Assembly (NCBI RefSeq): GCF_022539315.1
Contig: NC_066316.1
Coordinates: 36,519,245 to 36,583,244 of the forward strand
DNA length: 64,000 nucleotides
DNA from: Serinus canaria
Lineage: Eukaryota; Chordata; Aves; Passeriformes; Fringillidae
Direction: 5' to 3'
Part shown: in pieces, positions 56,501-62,611 of the stretch
Position numbering within the stretch: the first letter of the stretch is position 1
Layout of the letters: each line of letters opens with the position of its first letter
The notes under the pieces: model-generated
Databases searched by the model: none
What the model was told of the DNA's origin: nothing
What the model saw: only the letters and a program-made list of their open reading frames with translations
Position numbers and translations under genes: made by a program

Positions 56501-59490
56501 TTGTTTCATTTCTTATGTTGAATCTATGTGGAAAAAAAAATCAGTGAAAAAAATACTTCTATGCACATGTCTCTGTCCAGGTCTGGGTAAGTCCATGGTC
56601 CATGGTTTGTGGAATGGTGGTGGTGCAGTTAACAAAACAACTGCAGAGACCCAACTTGTGCTTCAGCAAAAGCCTAGCTAGGATACCTCTCTAAAGGATG
56701 CGTAGCACTTGTGAGAGCCTGTTATCTGGTGGCTTCCTTTCCCATCTCATTTGCAATGTTGCGTTTGGCAGGTCACATCTAAGACCTTATCCTTTTAAGT
56801 TATATTTGTACATCTGTGGTTGTTTGAGACAGTAAAGAATGGAAATCATTGCACACATCTAATAAACCCCTCTTCATTCAAGAGACAGTACTTCCAAATT
56901 AGATAAACATGATTCCAATTAGATAAACATGAAAAAAACATGATTACTCTCAAAATCCAGTTATGTCAAAATAATAGTGTTAATGATGATGATTCTCCTT
57001 TTTATTGTCCTTCTGTGAATACCTGAAATGCTATTGAAGCATGTCCAAAGGGTGAGTTTTGATCCATCAGTAACATTCAGTCACCCATTAGAATAAGACT
57101 TGTTGGAGACACAGCAGGAAGAGGTCAGTAATGAGTGAACTGTCTAATCAGGGAAGAGAGTATAAATCAAACTGCCTGAGTGCCCAGTCACACTCTGTAA
57201 GAGTGCCATCACAAACATCAAGTACTTGAGTGAATACTCATAGTACACAGCTTGATAAAAGTGGCATTTGGGCAAACCCTCACCAACACCAAGCACATTT
57301 GGAAAACTGTAGATCACTGTTGGACCATTCATTAACAAGTGAAGACAATGAAAGACAAAACTGCTATAATATTTAAGGGCTGAAATGAAGCAATAATTCA
57401 AAGGTAAGTTCAGTTCTAAAGAGCATGCTGCCCAACATTTACACAATAAGAAAAGTGAATAAATGTGTAAGCAAGAGGTGAAGATGTAGCACGAGATCAT
57501 GCACAGGTACTTTCAAATACAATTAATATACACAGAAAAATAAAAGTTTGATTTCCTTAATCTAACAGACTAGCAATCCTGTATTAAAAATATTCCTTTT
57601 GCTGCTTATGTAGGGAAATTTAGCAGTACCAACCAAGCTTGGCATGACCAAAGCAGAACACGCAGCCATCTGCCCCATTGACCACAGACTGGATCACCTC
57701 AGCCACAGTCCCAGCACATACTTCAGCCTGTCACAGGTATTGGGAAAAAAAAAGAATAAAAACACAGGAAATAAAAAACCAGAAGCATAAACAATATTAA
57801 GGAAAATAATTATTTTCACCAAAAAGGGGTATTAATGTCTTCCCTCCTCCAGATATCATGTTGAAGTATCAAAAAATCTAATTTTGCTTGTCTCATTCGT
57901 GTGACCTGTGCTGTTGATGGGAATGACATTAATTGTGTAAGCACATGAAGCAGGACTTGTGTTCTGGATCAAGTAAGTTTTATTCGCTGATGTATCAACA
58001 TCCTTGGTGGCATTAAAAAAATACACATATCGTAAGGGGGTGTAGTTGGTTTGTTAGAACTGCCTATTTAAGGGATTTTAAAATACAGTTTTGATTAAAA
58101 AACAACACTGAAGAATTTTTGCATGATCAATTATTTGCCCAGTTATGGACTGAGTTTAATTCCACAAGCATGTGGGTAAGGAATGCAAAGGGAACAGCCT
58201 CTTTGGAATTAGCTGAGTGACCCAACATTATTATGAGTCTTCTGAGCTTTTTATAGTACTAGACTCCATTCTGAAGACTGTAGCAGTATTTTAAGGAGTA
58301 CAATACAGAAATTTACCCCAGTCATTCTTGGATTCAAGGTTGAAGGAGGCTGAATGGTTGACAGTGCTCCTGCAGCAACTGCTTAACAACAGTGGATGAA
58401 ACTCAATCAGAATTCATTGTTTAGGCCTCAGTGGGAAGCACTTTGCATTTGACAACACATCAAGTAAAGCCACCCTGGTTCATGGCTACTTCTAGACTAT
58501 TTCTACAACAGAAAATAAAATGGGCCAAGAAAGGGACTGTACACAGATCAGCCCCTTGAACGGCATCCAGGCATTAGTCTGCAAGGTGCTAGCTGCTTGG
58601 ACCAGGGCTGGGTGAGGGAGAGACCTAATGACACAAGTATGTGACAGTAATTTAGATGGCCCTGTGTCCTAGCTCTTTTTGGTTTATGAATACAGAGCCA
58701 GGCTTAGAAGACTGTTTTCTAATTATACTTTGCAATGTTACTTTGCAATGTTACTTTACTCTTTTACTGTCTTCATGACATTTGGGTAACATAGTTCATC
58801 AAACCAAAGTCTAATAAAGATAAGAAACCTGAATATATGCTCATTAATAAAGACTTGTGGATTAAAATCCCCATCTTCTTATTGCAAACTGTACAATAGA
58901 ATACTGTAAAAATAATCCTTGATCCCTTAGTTAATAAAGGACTGCATTAGAGAACTGTAGTTCTGATCACATCTCTGTAAACACCAAACAATAATATTTT
59001 ATAATACACAGTAACTTGTTGAAATTGAGGATTTTCCTATTAGGCACCATTTAGCACTATTATTGAATGTATAATTTTAGGAGAAATTATTTACAGATAA
59101 AAAAGTAAAAACACACCATTATTCAGCAAAAATTTAATAAACTGAATTCATTATTGATGGTCATGGCAGACCAAATGCAGCCCTGGTAGAAGTCCTCTGA
59201 AAGTAGTACTGCTGCAGCAGAGAGAAGTTTGGCTCTGGTGCACGCTGCTGCTTAGATAACTCCTCCAATCATACAGGGCCTACCTGTGATGCATCTTGAG
59301 GGAAAACTGCATCAAAAGCAAACATCTTGGGTGGAACCTGGCTGCCCCTTTTCTGGAAAGCATTCTGACCTCCGCAGGCCAATGGGTCATACAGTGTGAT
59401 CTGCTTCTTGCGGGGGTCAACTTTTAGGAAAGAGCTGGACTCAGACGTGTCTCTGGCAAGCGTGGAAGAAATGCGCACCATGACTTTGAC
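88..59490 (-). CDS. KIF26B: KIF26B, kinesin family member 26B, partial (last ten coding exons, joined)
   Basis: This is the gene-level entry. The CDS is a join, in transcription order, of 59490-59284, 57727-57634, 55721-55459, 52822-52639, 48830-48671, 20578-20416, 19308-15873, 3125-2923, 1925-1775 and 236-88. All junctions have GT donors and AG acceptors with compatible phases, giving 5010 nt or 1669 codons plus stop. Residues 1-357 of this partial protein form a kinesin motor-like domain. Residues 358 to about 1503 are a serine-rich tail, and the last roughly 165 residues are a conserved C-terminal block with a short coiled coil. KIF26B is preferred over KIF26A because of the P-loop substitute GHAKLGKS, the KKKKTK motor end and the C-terminus ending [12 protein letters not shown]26 proteins bind microtubules without a normal ATPase cycle; KIF26B acts in Wnt5a-Ror signalling, adhesion and kidney morphogenesis. 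About 440 N-terminal residues lie outside the window. The paralogue call is from recall of the family, not from a search. Confidence 0.93.
237..1774 (-). other. KIF26B: Intron between the last two KIF26B coding exons
   Basis: This is a 1.54-kb phase-1 intron with donor GTAAGA at 1774 and acceptor CAG at 237-239. The sequence is AT-rich without a recognisable coding segment, RNA gene or mobile element. A short ATTTC tandem lies near 1315-1330. The small open frames on either strand have no family resemblance. Confidence 0.85.
1775..1925 (-). CDS. KIF26B: KIF26B penultimate coding exon (C-terminal coiled coil)
   Basis: Encodes [17 protein letters not shown], then a charged helical stretch with heptad-like spacing ([18 protein letters not shown]) and ends at NKWLSE plus one base of the shared Phe codon. 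Length is 151 nt, phase 0 in and phase 1 out. The composition suggests a short coiled coil, a plausible dimerisation or partner-binding segment; coiled coil is my prediction from the pattern. The acceptor reads gcaggag, a tandem NAGNAG-type site. I chose the upstream AG because it keeps Glu as the first residue, which fits the family sequence as I recall it. Confidence 0.93.
1926..2922 (-). other. KIF26B: Short intron of KIF26B
   Basis: A 1.0-kb phase-0 intron with donor GTGAGT (2917-2922). Around 2.45-2.65 kb there is a moderately GC-rich patch, but nothing in it looks coding. No repeat family was recognised. Confidence 0.85.
2923..3125 (-). CDS. KIF26B: KIF26B coding exon, conserved C-terminal block
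   Basis: Encodes [20 protein letters not shown], then [20 protein letters not shown] and [20 protein letters not shown]. The exon is 203 nt, phase 1 in (completing Gly with the last base of the large exon) and phase 0 out. The two QRRR clusters give a strongly basic surface. Together with the TPKKR at the end of the previous exon, the first cluster looks like a bipartite nuclear-localisation or phospholipid/microtubule-binding basic patch (inference). [14 protein letters not shown] resembles a beta-strand-rich short domain conserved between KIF26 paralogues. GC content is higher than in the flanking introns. Confidence 0.93.
3661..3678. repeat. (CA)9 microsatellite
   Basis: Eighteen uninterrupted bases of CA immediately after an A run, inside the 12.7-kb intron. 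Confidence 0.95.
4737..4766. repeat. Perfect 13-bp inverted repeat (hairpin)
   Basis: The arms TTCTAAGGGTGAC and GTCACCCTTAGAA are exact reverse complements separated by four bases (TCCT). It lies in intron and matches no element I recognise. It is an unusually perfect stem for random sequence and may be a short cruciform or a small palindromic duplication. Confidence 0.9.
8678..8698 (+). repeat. A21 homopolymer
   Basis: Twenty-one consecutive A bases. It could be the tail of a decayed retroposed copy, but the upstream sequence matches no gene or SINE I know and no flanking target duplication is evident. Confidence 0.9.
9474..9496. repeat. Perfect 10-bp inverted repeat (hairpin)
   Basis: The arms TTAGACTGCC and GGCAGTCTAA flank a three-base loop (TTA). 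Intronic and unassigned. Confidence 0.9.
10046..10081. repeat. Interrupted (CA)n microsatellite
   Basis: About 36 bases of CA with one G interruption near 10053. Probably length-polymorphic. Confidence 0.95.
10261..10300. repeat. 16-bp inverted repeat with 8-base loop
   Basis: The left arm CACTGATACTTAACAT pairs with the right arm ATGTTAAGTATCGGTG. The only imperfection is one A/G difference that still allows a G-U pair in RNA. It sits in the KIF26B intron and would fold from either strand. The stem is shorter than a typical pre-miRNA, and the outer flanks do not extend the pairing beyond about 17 bp. Confidence 0.88.
11235..11370 (-). repeat. MIR-like SINE fragment, antisense
   Basis: The segment TTGCCCAAGGTGATACAGC with flanking bases resembles the reverse complement of the conserved MIR core (GTGACCTTGGGCAAG). 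It is heavily diverged, as expected for an ancient amniote element. The limits are approximate. Confidence 0.5.
11900..12050 (+). repeat. MIR-like SINE fragment, sense
   Basis: Follows the MIR order: TTGGGCAAGTCA, then a TTTTCCATCTTAAAATGGGG block, then AATAATACTTACACCACAG, then GGATTAAA and AAGCTTAGAA. These correspond to the MIR motifs for the core, the ATCTGTAAAATGGGG block, the ATAATA block and the 3' part. It lies about 550 bp from the antisense fragment, so they are two separate insertions. Confidence 0.6.
12800..12900 (+). repeat. Possible MIR-like fragment
   Basis: The stretch CCTTTGTGTGCCAGTTTTTT followed by CATTTAAAAGTG resembles the MIR block of TGTGCCTCAGTTTCCTCATC and TGTAAAATG. 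Only about 35-50 bases align by eye, so the call is weak. Confidence 0.35.
15873..19308 (-). CDS. KIF26B: KIF26B giant tail exon (3436 nt)
   Basis: One uninterrupted reading frame of 1145 codons plus one base, phase 0 in and phase 1 out. The acceptor has a long pyrimidine tract (the GA-rich bases at 19318-19341 on the plus strand) and ends TTGCAG before TAC-ACA; the donor is GCAG-GTAAGC. It starts [20 protein letters not shown] and contains conserved blocks such as [28 protein letters not shown], two RPxSIIS motifs, [51 protein letters not shown] (PxxPxR, a class II SH3-type ligand) and a near-C-terminal [20 protein letters not shown]. Ser, Pro and Thr dominate, so most of it is probably disordered. 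Many SP and TP sites fit the phospho-regulation known for KIF26B. The initial ATG of the open frame (19315-19317) is intronic and not a start. Confidence 0.95.
19309..20415 (-). other. KIF26B: Short intron between motor end and tail exon
   Basis: A 1.1-kb phase-0 intron with donor GTAACA (20410-20415) and acceptor TTGCAG. Its 3' end has a strong CT-rich tract. Nothing else recognised. Confidence 0.85.
20416..20578 (-). CDS. KIF26B: KIF26B exon, end of motor domain (alpha-6 region)
   Basis: Encodes [20 protein letters not shown], then [20 protein letters not shown] and [14 protein letters not shown]. This is the classic kinesin C-terminal motor signature (PYxDSKLT..LL.DSLGG; ETLSTL.FA.R), so it marks the last helices of the motor. 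The first base completes a Lys codon begun at 48671-48672, giving PYKDSKLT where most kinesins have PYRDSKLT. Length is 163 nt, phase 2 in and phase 0 out. The lysine run at the end resembles a neck-like basic patch that could help microtubule binding (inference). Confidence 0.95.
23808..23842. repeat. Imperfect inverted repeat
   Basis: GTACATCTTCCTTTC and, after a short loop, GAAGGAAAGATGTAC pair over nine perfect bases and then with a one-base shift. Intronic, unassigned. Confidence 0.7.
25865..25875. repeat. C11 homopolymer
   Basis: Eleven consecutive C bases. Such runs are prone to sequencing length errors. Confidence 0.9.
26487..26520. repeat. (AG)17 microsatellite
   Basis: About 34 uninterrupted bases of AG. 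Intronic, probably polymorphic. The open frame of repeated Arg-Glu through it is an artefact. Confidence 0.95.
26675..26750 (-). repeat. Possible MIR-like fragment, antisense
   Basis: GAAACGAGGCACTGGGGAGA followed by AACTTGCTCCAGGT resembles the MIR antisense order GAAACTGAGGCAC...AACTTGCCCAAGGT. Short and diverged; suggestive only. Confidence 0.35.
27190..27440 (+). mobile_element. CR1 LINE fragment (non-coding-like 3' ORF2 piece)
   Basis: The sequence runs through recognisable CR1 landmarks in order: CAGTTTTGGGCTCCTCACTG, AAGAAAGACATTGAGGTGCT, GTCCAGAGAAGGGCA, GAAGGGTCTGGAGCAC, GAGTGGCTGAGGCAGCTGGG, GGAGGCTGAGGGAAGATCTC, CTCTACAGCAACCTGAAAGG. It corresponds to the 3' part of the reverse transcriptase region. 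It has lost the 3' UTR and tail and is truncated at both ends, and it cannot encode a working protein. The limits are approximate to 10-20 bases. Confidence 0.88.
28970..29450. promoter_or_regulatory. Intronic CpG island, candidate internal promoter
   Basis: In an otherwise AT-rich 28-kb intron, 28981-29450 contains about 40 CpG dinucleotides by hand count, is clearly above 60% GC and includes a NotI site (29195-29202). Flanking sequence is nearly CpG-free within 100-200 bp on both sides. On the minus strand the island contains a good splice donor (GAGAGG-GTAAGG, GT at 29262-29263) that could splice to the downstream KIF26B exon at 20578 or 19308. Open frames on both strands through the island (186 and 152 codons) reflect low stop density in GC-rich DNA. 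Alternatives are an antisense RNA promoter on the plus strand or an orphan island or enhancer. There is no direct evidence of transcription. Confidence 0.6.
29934..29942. repeat. G9 homopolymer
   Basis: Nine consecutive G bases followed by an A-rich run. No function evident. Confidence 0.9.
34681..34734. repeat. Inverted repeat with internal CTGGCTGG duplication
   Basis: TGCTGGTTTG (34681-34690) is the exact reverse complement of CAAACCAGCA (34725-34734). The 34-base interior holds two copies of GCTGGCTGGCA-like sequence, so the locus probably grew by local duplication. Confidence 0.8.
39987..40017. repeat. 13-bp inverted repeat (hairpin)
   Basis: AGGACTGTCTAAC and GTTAGACAGTTCT pair around a five-base loop (CAGCA) with one G-T mismatch. 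Nine central base pairs are perfect. Confidence 0.85.
48671..48830 (-). CDS. KIF26B: KIF26B motor exon containing degenerate switch II
   Basis: Encodes [20 protein letters not shown], then [20 protein letters not shown] and [13 protein letters not shown]. The kinesin strand and switch II region normally reads LxLVDLAGSE; here it is LHLIDLGSC, lacking the Ala-Gly-Ser-Glu geometry needed for ATP hydrolysis. The following helix normally reads SLSALGNVI; here the third residue is Pro (codon 48727-48729). Length is 160 nt, phase 1 in and phase 2 out, with donor GTAAGT. The Met codon is split with the exon at 52639. The degenerate motif is a known family feature; the Pro is an observation on this sequence. 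Confidence 0.94.
48831..52638 (-). other. KIF26B: 3.8-kb intron of KIF26B
   Basis: Phase-1 intron with donor GTAAGC and acceptor GTGGCAG. It includes an imperfect tandem duplication at 52191-52248. No gene or mobile element recognised. Confidence 0.83.
52191..52248. repeat. Tandem duplication of a 29-bp unit
   Basis: GTTTATGGGTTGTCAACATC AGCTTCCCA-type unit is followed directly by GTTTATGGATTGCCAGCATC AGCTTCCAC-type unit, with only a few mismatches. Looks like a local replication duplication. Confidence 0.85.
52639..52822 (-). CDS. KIF26B: KIF26B motor exon containing switch I region
   Basis: Encodes [20 protein letters not shown], then [20 protein letters not shown] and [20 protein letters not shown]. 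The kinesin switch I consensus is NxxSSRSHxIF; here only NSHMLF remains (NSH at 52697-52705). Length is 184 nt, phase 0 in and phase 1 out; donor GTAAGC and acceptor AACTGCAG. The exon is very GC-rich with many CpGs against an AT-rich background, which raises the chance of gaps or low coverage in assemblies of this locus. Confidence 0.94.
52823..55458 (-). other. KIF26B: 2.6-kb intron of KIF26B
   Basis: Phase-0 intron with donor GTGAAT. Contains a T13 run at 55161-55173 and AT-rich sequence. Nothing else recognised. Confidence 0.83.
55459..55721 (-). CDS. KIF26B: KIF26B motor exon downstream of the P-loop
   Basis: Begins by completing Gly of the P-loop substitute, then [60 protein letters not shown] and [20 protein letters not shown], ending DPICGMQ. 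The SYTM-G and GIIPRAI-like parts follow the kinesin order after the P-loop; the [17 protein letters not shown] block corresponds to the kinesin strand with the VSYLEIYNExVRDLL motif. Length is 263 nt, phase 1 in and phase 0 out. The acceptor ends CCTGACAG. Confidence 0.95.
55722..57633 (-). other. KIF26B: 1.9-kb intron of KIF26B
   Basis: Phase-1 intron that splits the Gly codon of the P-loop substitute. It contains a 78-codon minus-strand open stretch (56179-56412) of protein-like composition that I could not assign, and a short tandem duplication near 56896-56932. Confidence 0.83.
56896..56932. repeat. Short tandem duplication
   Basis: Two adjacent near-identical copies of AATTAGATAAACATG with a few linking bases. 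Local duplication in intron. Confidence 0.8.
57634..57727 (-). CDS. KIF26B: KIF26B motor exon carrying the P-loop substitute
   Basis: Encodes [31 protein letters not shown] plus the first base of Gly. Kinesins have YGQTGSGKT here; this gene has FGHAKL-GKS across the junction, so the Walker A glycines and the Thr that contact phosphate are changed while Gly-Lys-Ser is retained. This pattern is characteristic of KIF26B. Length is 94 nt, phase 0 in and phase 1 out. The donor reads TTG-GTTGGT, which departs from the GTRAGT consensus. Confidence 0.94.
57728..59283 (-). other. KIF26B: 1.6-kb intron of KIF26B
   Basis: Phase-0 intron with donor GTAGGC and acceptor GTGACAG. Contains a tandem duplication of a 14-bp TTTGCAATGTTAC-type unit at 58727-58754. 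Otherwise unremarkable AT-rich sequence. Confidence 0.83.
58727..58754. repeat. Tandem duplication of a 13-14-bp unit
   Basis: ACTTTGCAATGTT is repeated directly, followed by a partial third ACTTTAC. Intronic. Confidence 0.85.
59284..59490 (-). CDS. KIF26B: KIF26B exon, start of motor domain
   Basis: Encodes [20 protein letters not shown], then [20 protein letters not shown] and [36 protein letters not shown] is the first beta strand of the kinesin motor and [13 protein letters not shown] matches the kinesin FxFDxVFxxxxxQ motif. Length is 207 nt, phase 0 at both ends, acceptor GCTGACAG and donor CAG-GTAGGC. It is the most upstream exon found here. The internal ATG of the open frame is not a translation start, because the family has roughly 440 residues before this point. 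Confidence 0.94.
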
Positions 59491-61842
59491 CTGTCAGCAA
59501 ACACACAAAAGATGAGCACATTTCATTAGTCTCAGTAGTTTCATTGGTTGCTCTACAACTGGTATGTTGAATGCATTTTCCAGCTACACTTGACCAAATC
59601 ATATTTGATTTTTGTAGCTAGTGTCTCAGTGGAAGATAGTGAATACCAGGAAGTATTAGGCAGAATTTGTCCTAAACTACGAAGTGAATGAAGCCAGAAT
59701 TCTCAATCTATTTCAACAAGCAACTTGTATATTGAGAATTACAATGCACATCATGGTGCTTTAGTGTCTATGCTACTCAAGTACAATGAGGAAATATTGC
59801 ATCCCCTTGCCTTACTCTCAATATAAATTGAAAATTAACCGTACCCTGGTGGCCCAATTAAGAAAGCTGAAAGATATTCTAGACTGCTAAGCTTTCAGAA
59901 CTGCTGTGGTTTCTGCAAAACAATCTGATCAATAAGAGCCCATAAAAGGCAGATCTATAATTTACACCTTTGCAATTCTAATCCAAAAGCAAAGATGAAA
60001 TGCACAGTTCTGAGTGCTGTCATCAAAGAGTTGTGAAAACAGTCCCATTTTAATGGTCAGATTTTGAAATTACCATCAAGGGAGAAAATGTAATAAGCGA
60101 TAAAAGATTTGTTAAAACATGTTGGCTCACAACTCATTAGATAGCTACATAATAAGATGTTATTCCTGGGACAAAAATAAATAGTCATAGATTTAATGAG
60201 GTTATTCTGTATCCTTAGCTGAGTTGGTAAGCAATTTTGTAAGTAAAACTGATGATAATCTATCTAGCTTTGGTTTTCCCCATAAATTCACCAGCTGTGG
60301 GCACGTGAGCTCCTGACTTTAGAGGGCGAACATCACCTCTTTGCCAGTTCTAGTTACACCTGCACAACTTTCTCCTAGAACACATTGGCATTCACACCAA
60401 CTAGACAGCACTTTTATGTTAATGCTCCTTAATCATATGTCACTTCTATCAAACCCACCCACGTTTAGCATGCAAATGACCACAAAGGGTCATGTCAGCA
60501 TAGGGTGGGAGCACATCTGCTGCTGGAATGGCAGATGCATTCCGGGAGGAGGTTGTAACCCCTGAAGTTGGACTGCAGCTCCTGTTGGTCTCACTGAGAC
60601 TGGTGCCCTTTGTATGTAGGTGTCATCTCATGCTGACCCAACCTCATCCTGCATGCAAATAAATCAGCTGCTTTGAGAAGTAAAATCTGGGAAAATTCGT
60701 TTTTGACACAACTCCTTTGAAGACAACAGAATGAGACCAGAAATAACTAGTATTATTCAGTATTTCTGTGACATCTTCTCTGTATGACAGTGAGTCAAAC
60801 GGGTAATTTAACCAGTATTTTAATCTAGCAAAACAAGTTGTCATTAAATGGTGAAATGGTCACAAATCTGCTCACACAATTTCAGTTTTACACAAATATC
60901 TGAGGAAAAAAGGAAAAGTACTGCTTGGGTAGGAATGCGTTCTCCTCTTGCTCAGCTGAGCTATTATGAAACGTAACCTCTAACTATAAAAAGCCACCTC
61001 TTATGTCTTGCCAAAGGCATTCTTCTGGACCCAACCCTAAGCAGAGCTGACTTCTACTGAGGACAGCAGCCAACCACCCGGTCAGTCCACATGAACTGGG
61101 CAAGGTCTGTTTATTCCACCCCTGGGTCTCCTGAAGATTGGAAAGGAAGCACTGGTCAAGTTAGCAGGGAAGGAAGGGAGCACAACTATAAATCCATGGG
61201 GAGCAAGAAAACAAAGGGCAGTATCAATCCTGTGCTGTTTTCCTATTTTCAACTTCATATGGCTTTGGCTTTCTTTTACTGAGTCCCACATTTTATCATG
61301 AGTATCAGACTGATCTACTGGAAAACAAAAATCAATGCTATTCTTCAACTACTTTAAATAAAATACTTGCATGCTTTAGAAAGTTCTTTCCCTATAAGTT
61401 TATGTGTGTTTTTGGCTGCTGTGAAACCATGTCCTCCAGATCCTCTTTGTGTGCAAAGGAGAGTTAACAGAATACTCTGGGCTAAGTTTTTTGGGGTTTT
61501 GGAGAATGGACACTGTGTGAAATTTAACAACCTTTCATATACAGGCAGTCTAAGAATTCTTTCTGGCCCCAAACTATATGGGTTTGCAGTGTTAGCAGAA
61601 GCTACACTGGCTTTGTTATGGTATAATATCACTGGCATGGGTCTGGATTTAAACCTGCTCACACAAAATCAGATTAATCCCTGCCACTTCTTACTGAAGG
61701 AATACTGCAAATCCTCCTAACTTCCAACAGCTATAGTGATAGAAGCTAAGGCATCGGGTTCCTCTTTCCCACAAGTAAAACACCAGTTTAACTGAAATCC
61801 TAAAAATTTACTAGCATCAGATAAATGGAATGAACCTCTATT

Positions 61843-61857
61843 AAAAAAAAAAAAAAA
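61843..61857. repeat. A15 homopolymer
   Basis: Fifteen consecutive A bases, intronic. Confidence 0.9.
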
Positions 61858-62011
61858 GTGCTCAACTCAGAAGCCCCAGGAACTGTCAAACAGCATATAT
61901 TGCTCCTCAATACTGCCAAATATAGACATTTCTCCAGAAAAATACTGCTATTGCCATAAACCTTTGTGTTTCTGTTCATTAGGGATTTTTGTTTTGAGAC
62001 CTCATGGTTCA

Positions 62012-62126
62012 CAGAATCACAGAATCACATGAGTTGGATAAAAACCCCATAAGATCTTGAGTTCAACTGTTAACATATAACTGCCAAGTCCACCACTAAG
62101 CCATGTCCCTAAGTGCCATGTCTACA
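62012..62126 (-). mobile_element. CR1 LINE 3' end, antisense
   Basis: The plus strand begins CACAGAATCACAGAATCACA, the complement of the ATTCTGTGATTCT-type CR1 tail. It continues with GAGTTGGATAAAAACCCCAT, AAGATCTTGAGTTCAACTG and CCACTAAGCCATGTCCCTAA GTGCCATGTCTACAC. These are landmarks of a CR1 3' UTR subfamily read from its 3' end. It is 5'-truncated, as is usual for CR1. Confidence 0.87.
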
Positions 62127-62165
62127 CAGAATCCTAGAATAGTTTAGGTTGGAAAAGACCATGTT
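62127..62165 (-). mobile_element. Second short CR1 tail fragment
   Basis: AGAATCCTAGAATAGTTTAG followed by GTTGGAAAAGACC restarts the CR1 3' end directly after the first fragment. It is only about 40 bases and either inserted next to the older copy or was left by rearrangement. Confidence 0.75.
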
Positions 62166-62592
62166 CATATGTGTTATGGCAGAGGAATATTATATTGATT
62201 ACATGTGGATATCCTCTTAGCTGGACCACTTTTTACTCATCATGAAGGTGTCTGTGTGCCTTGGGACGCCACATCAAAGGTTATTCTGCTCACCTCCTTT
62301 TAGATCAGCCTACAGGAGCTGTCTCCATCTGAGTCAGCTGTCTGACACCTTTGCAGGCAATAGAGAGAAACAGACACTTCTAGCACTAAATTTGTATGTT
62401 CTGTTTTATAACAGATGAAGTCCACAAATACCTCTTGCTTTCTCTGCAACACCACAGGCATCCTACAAGCTTACCTGAGATGTAGGTGCCTACATTGTAG
62501 GCTGCTTAAAGTTATTCCTTTTCCTCTAAGCATAATAAAAATGCTCTTTCTGGGAAGCACAGTGCCTGGCCCAAATTCCATAGCACAGAAAA

Positions 62593-62611
62593 ACACACAC
62601 ACACACACACA
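62593..62611. repeat. (AC)9 microsatellite
   Basis: About 19 bases of uninterrupted AC following an A run. Intronic. Confidence 0.93.
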
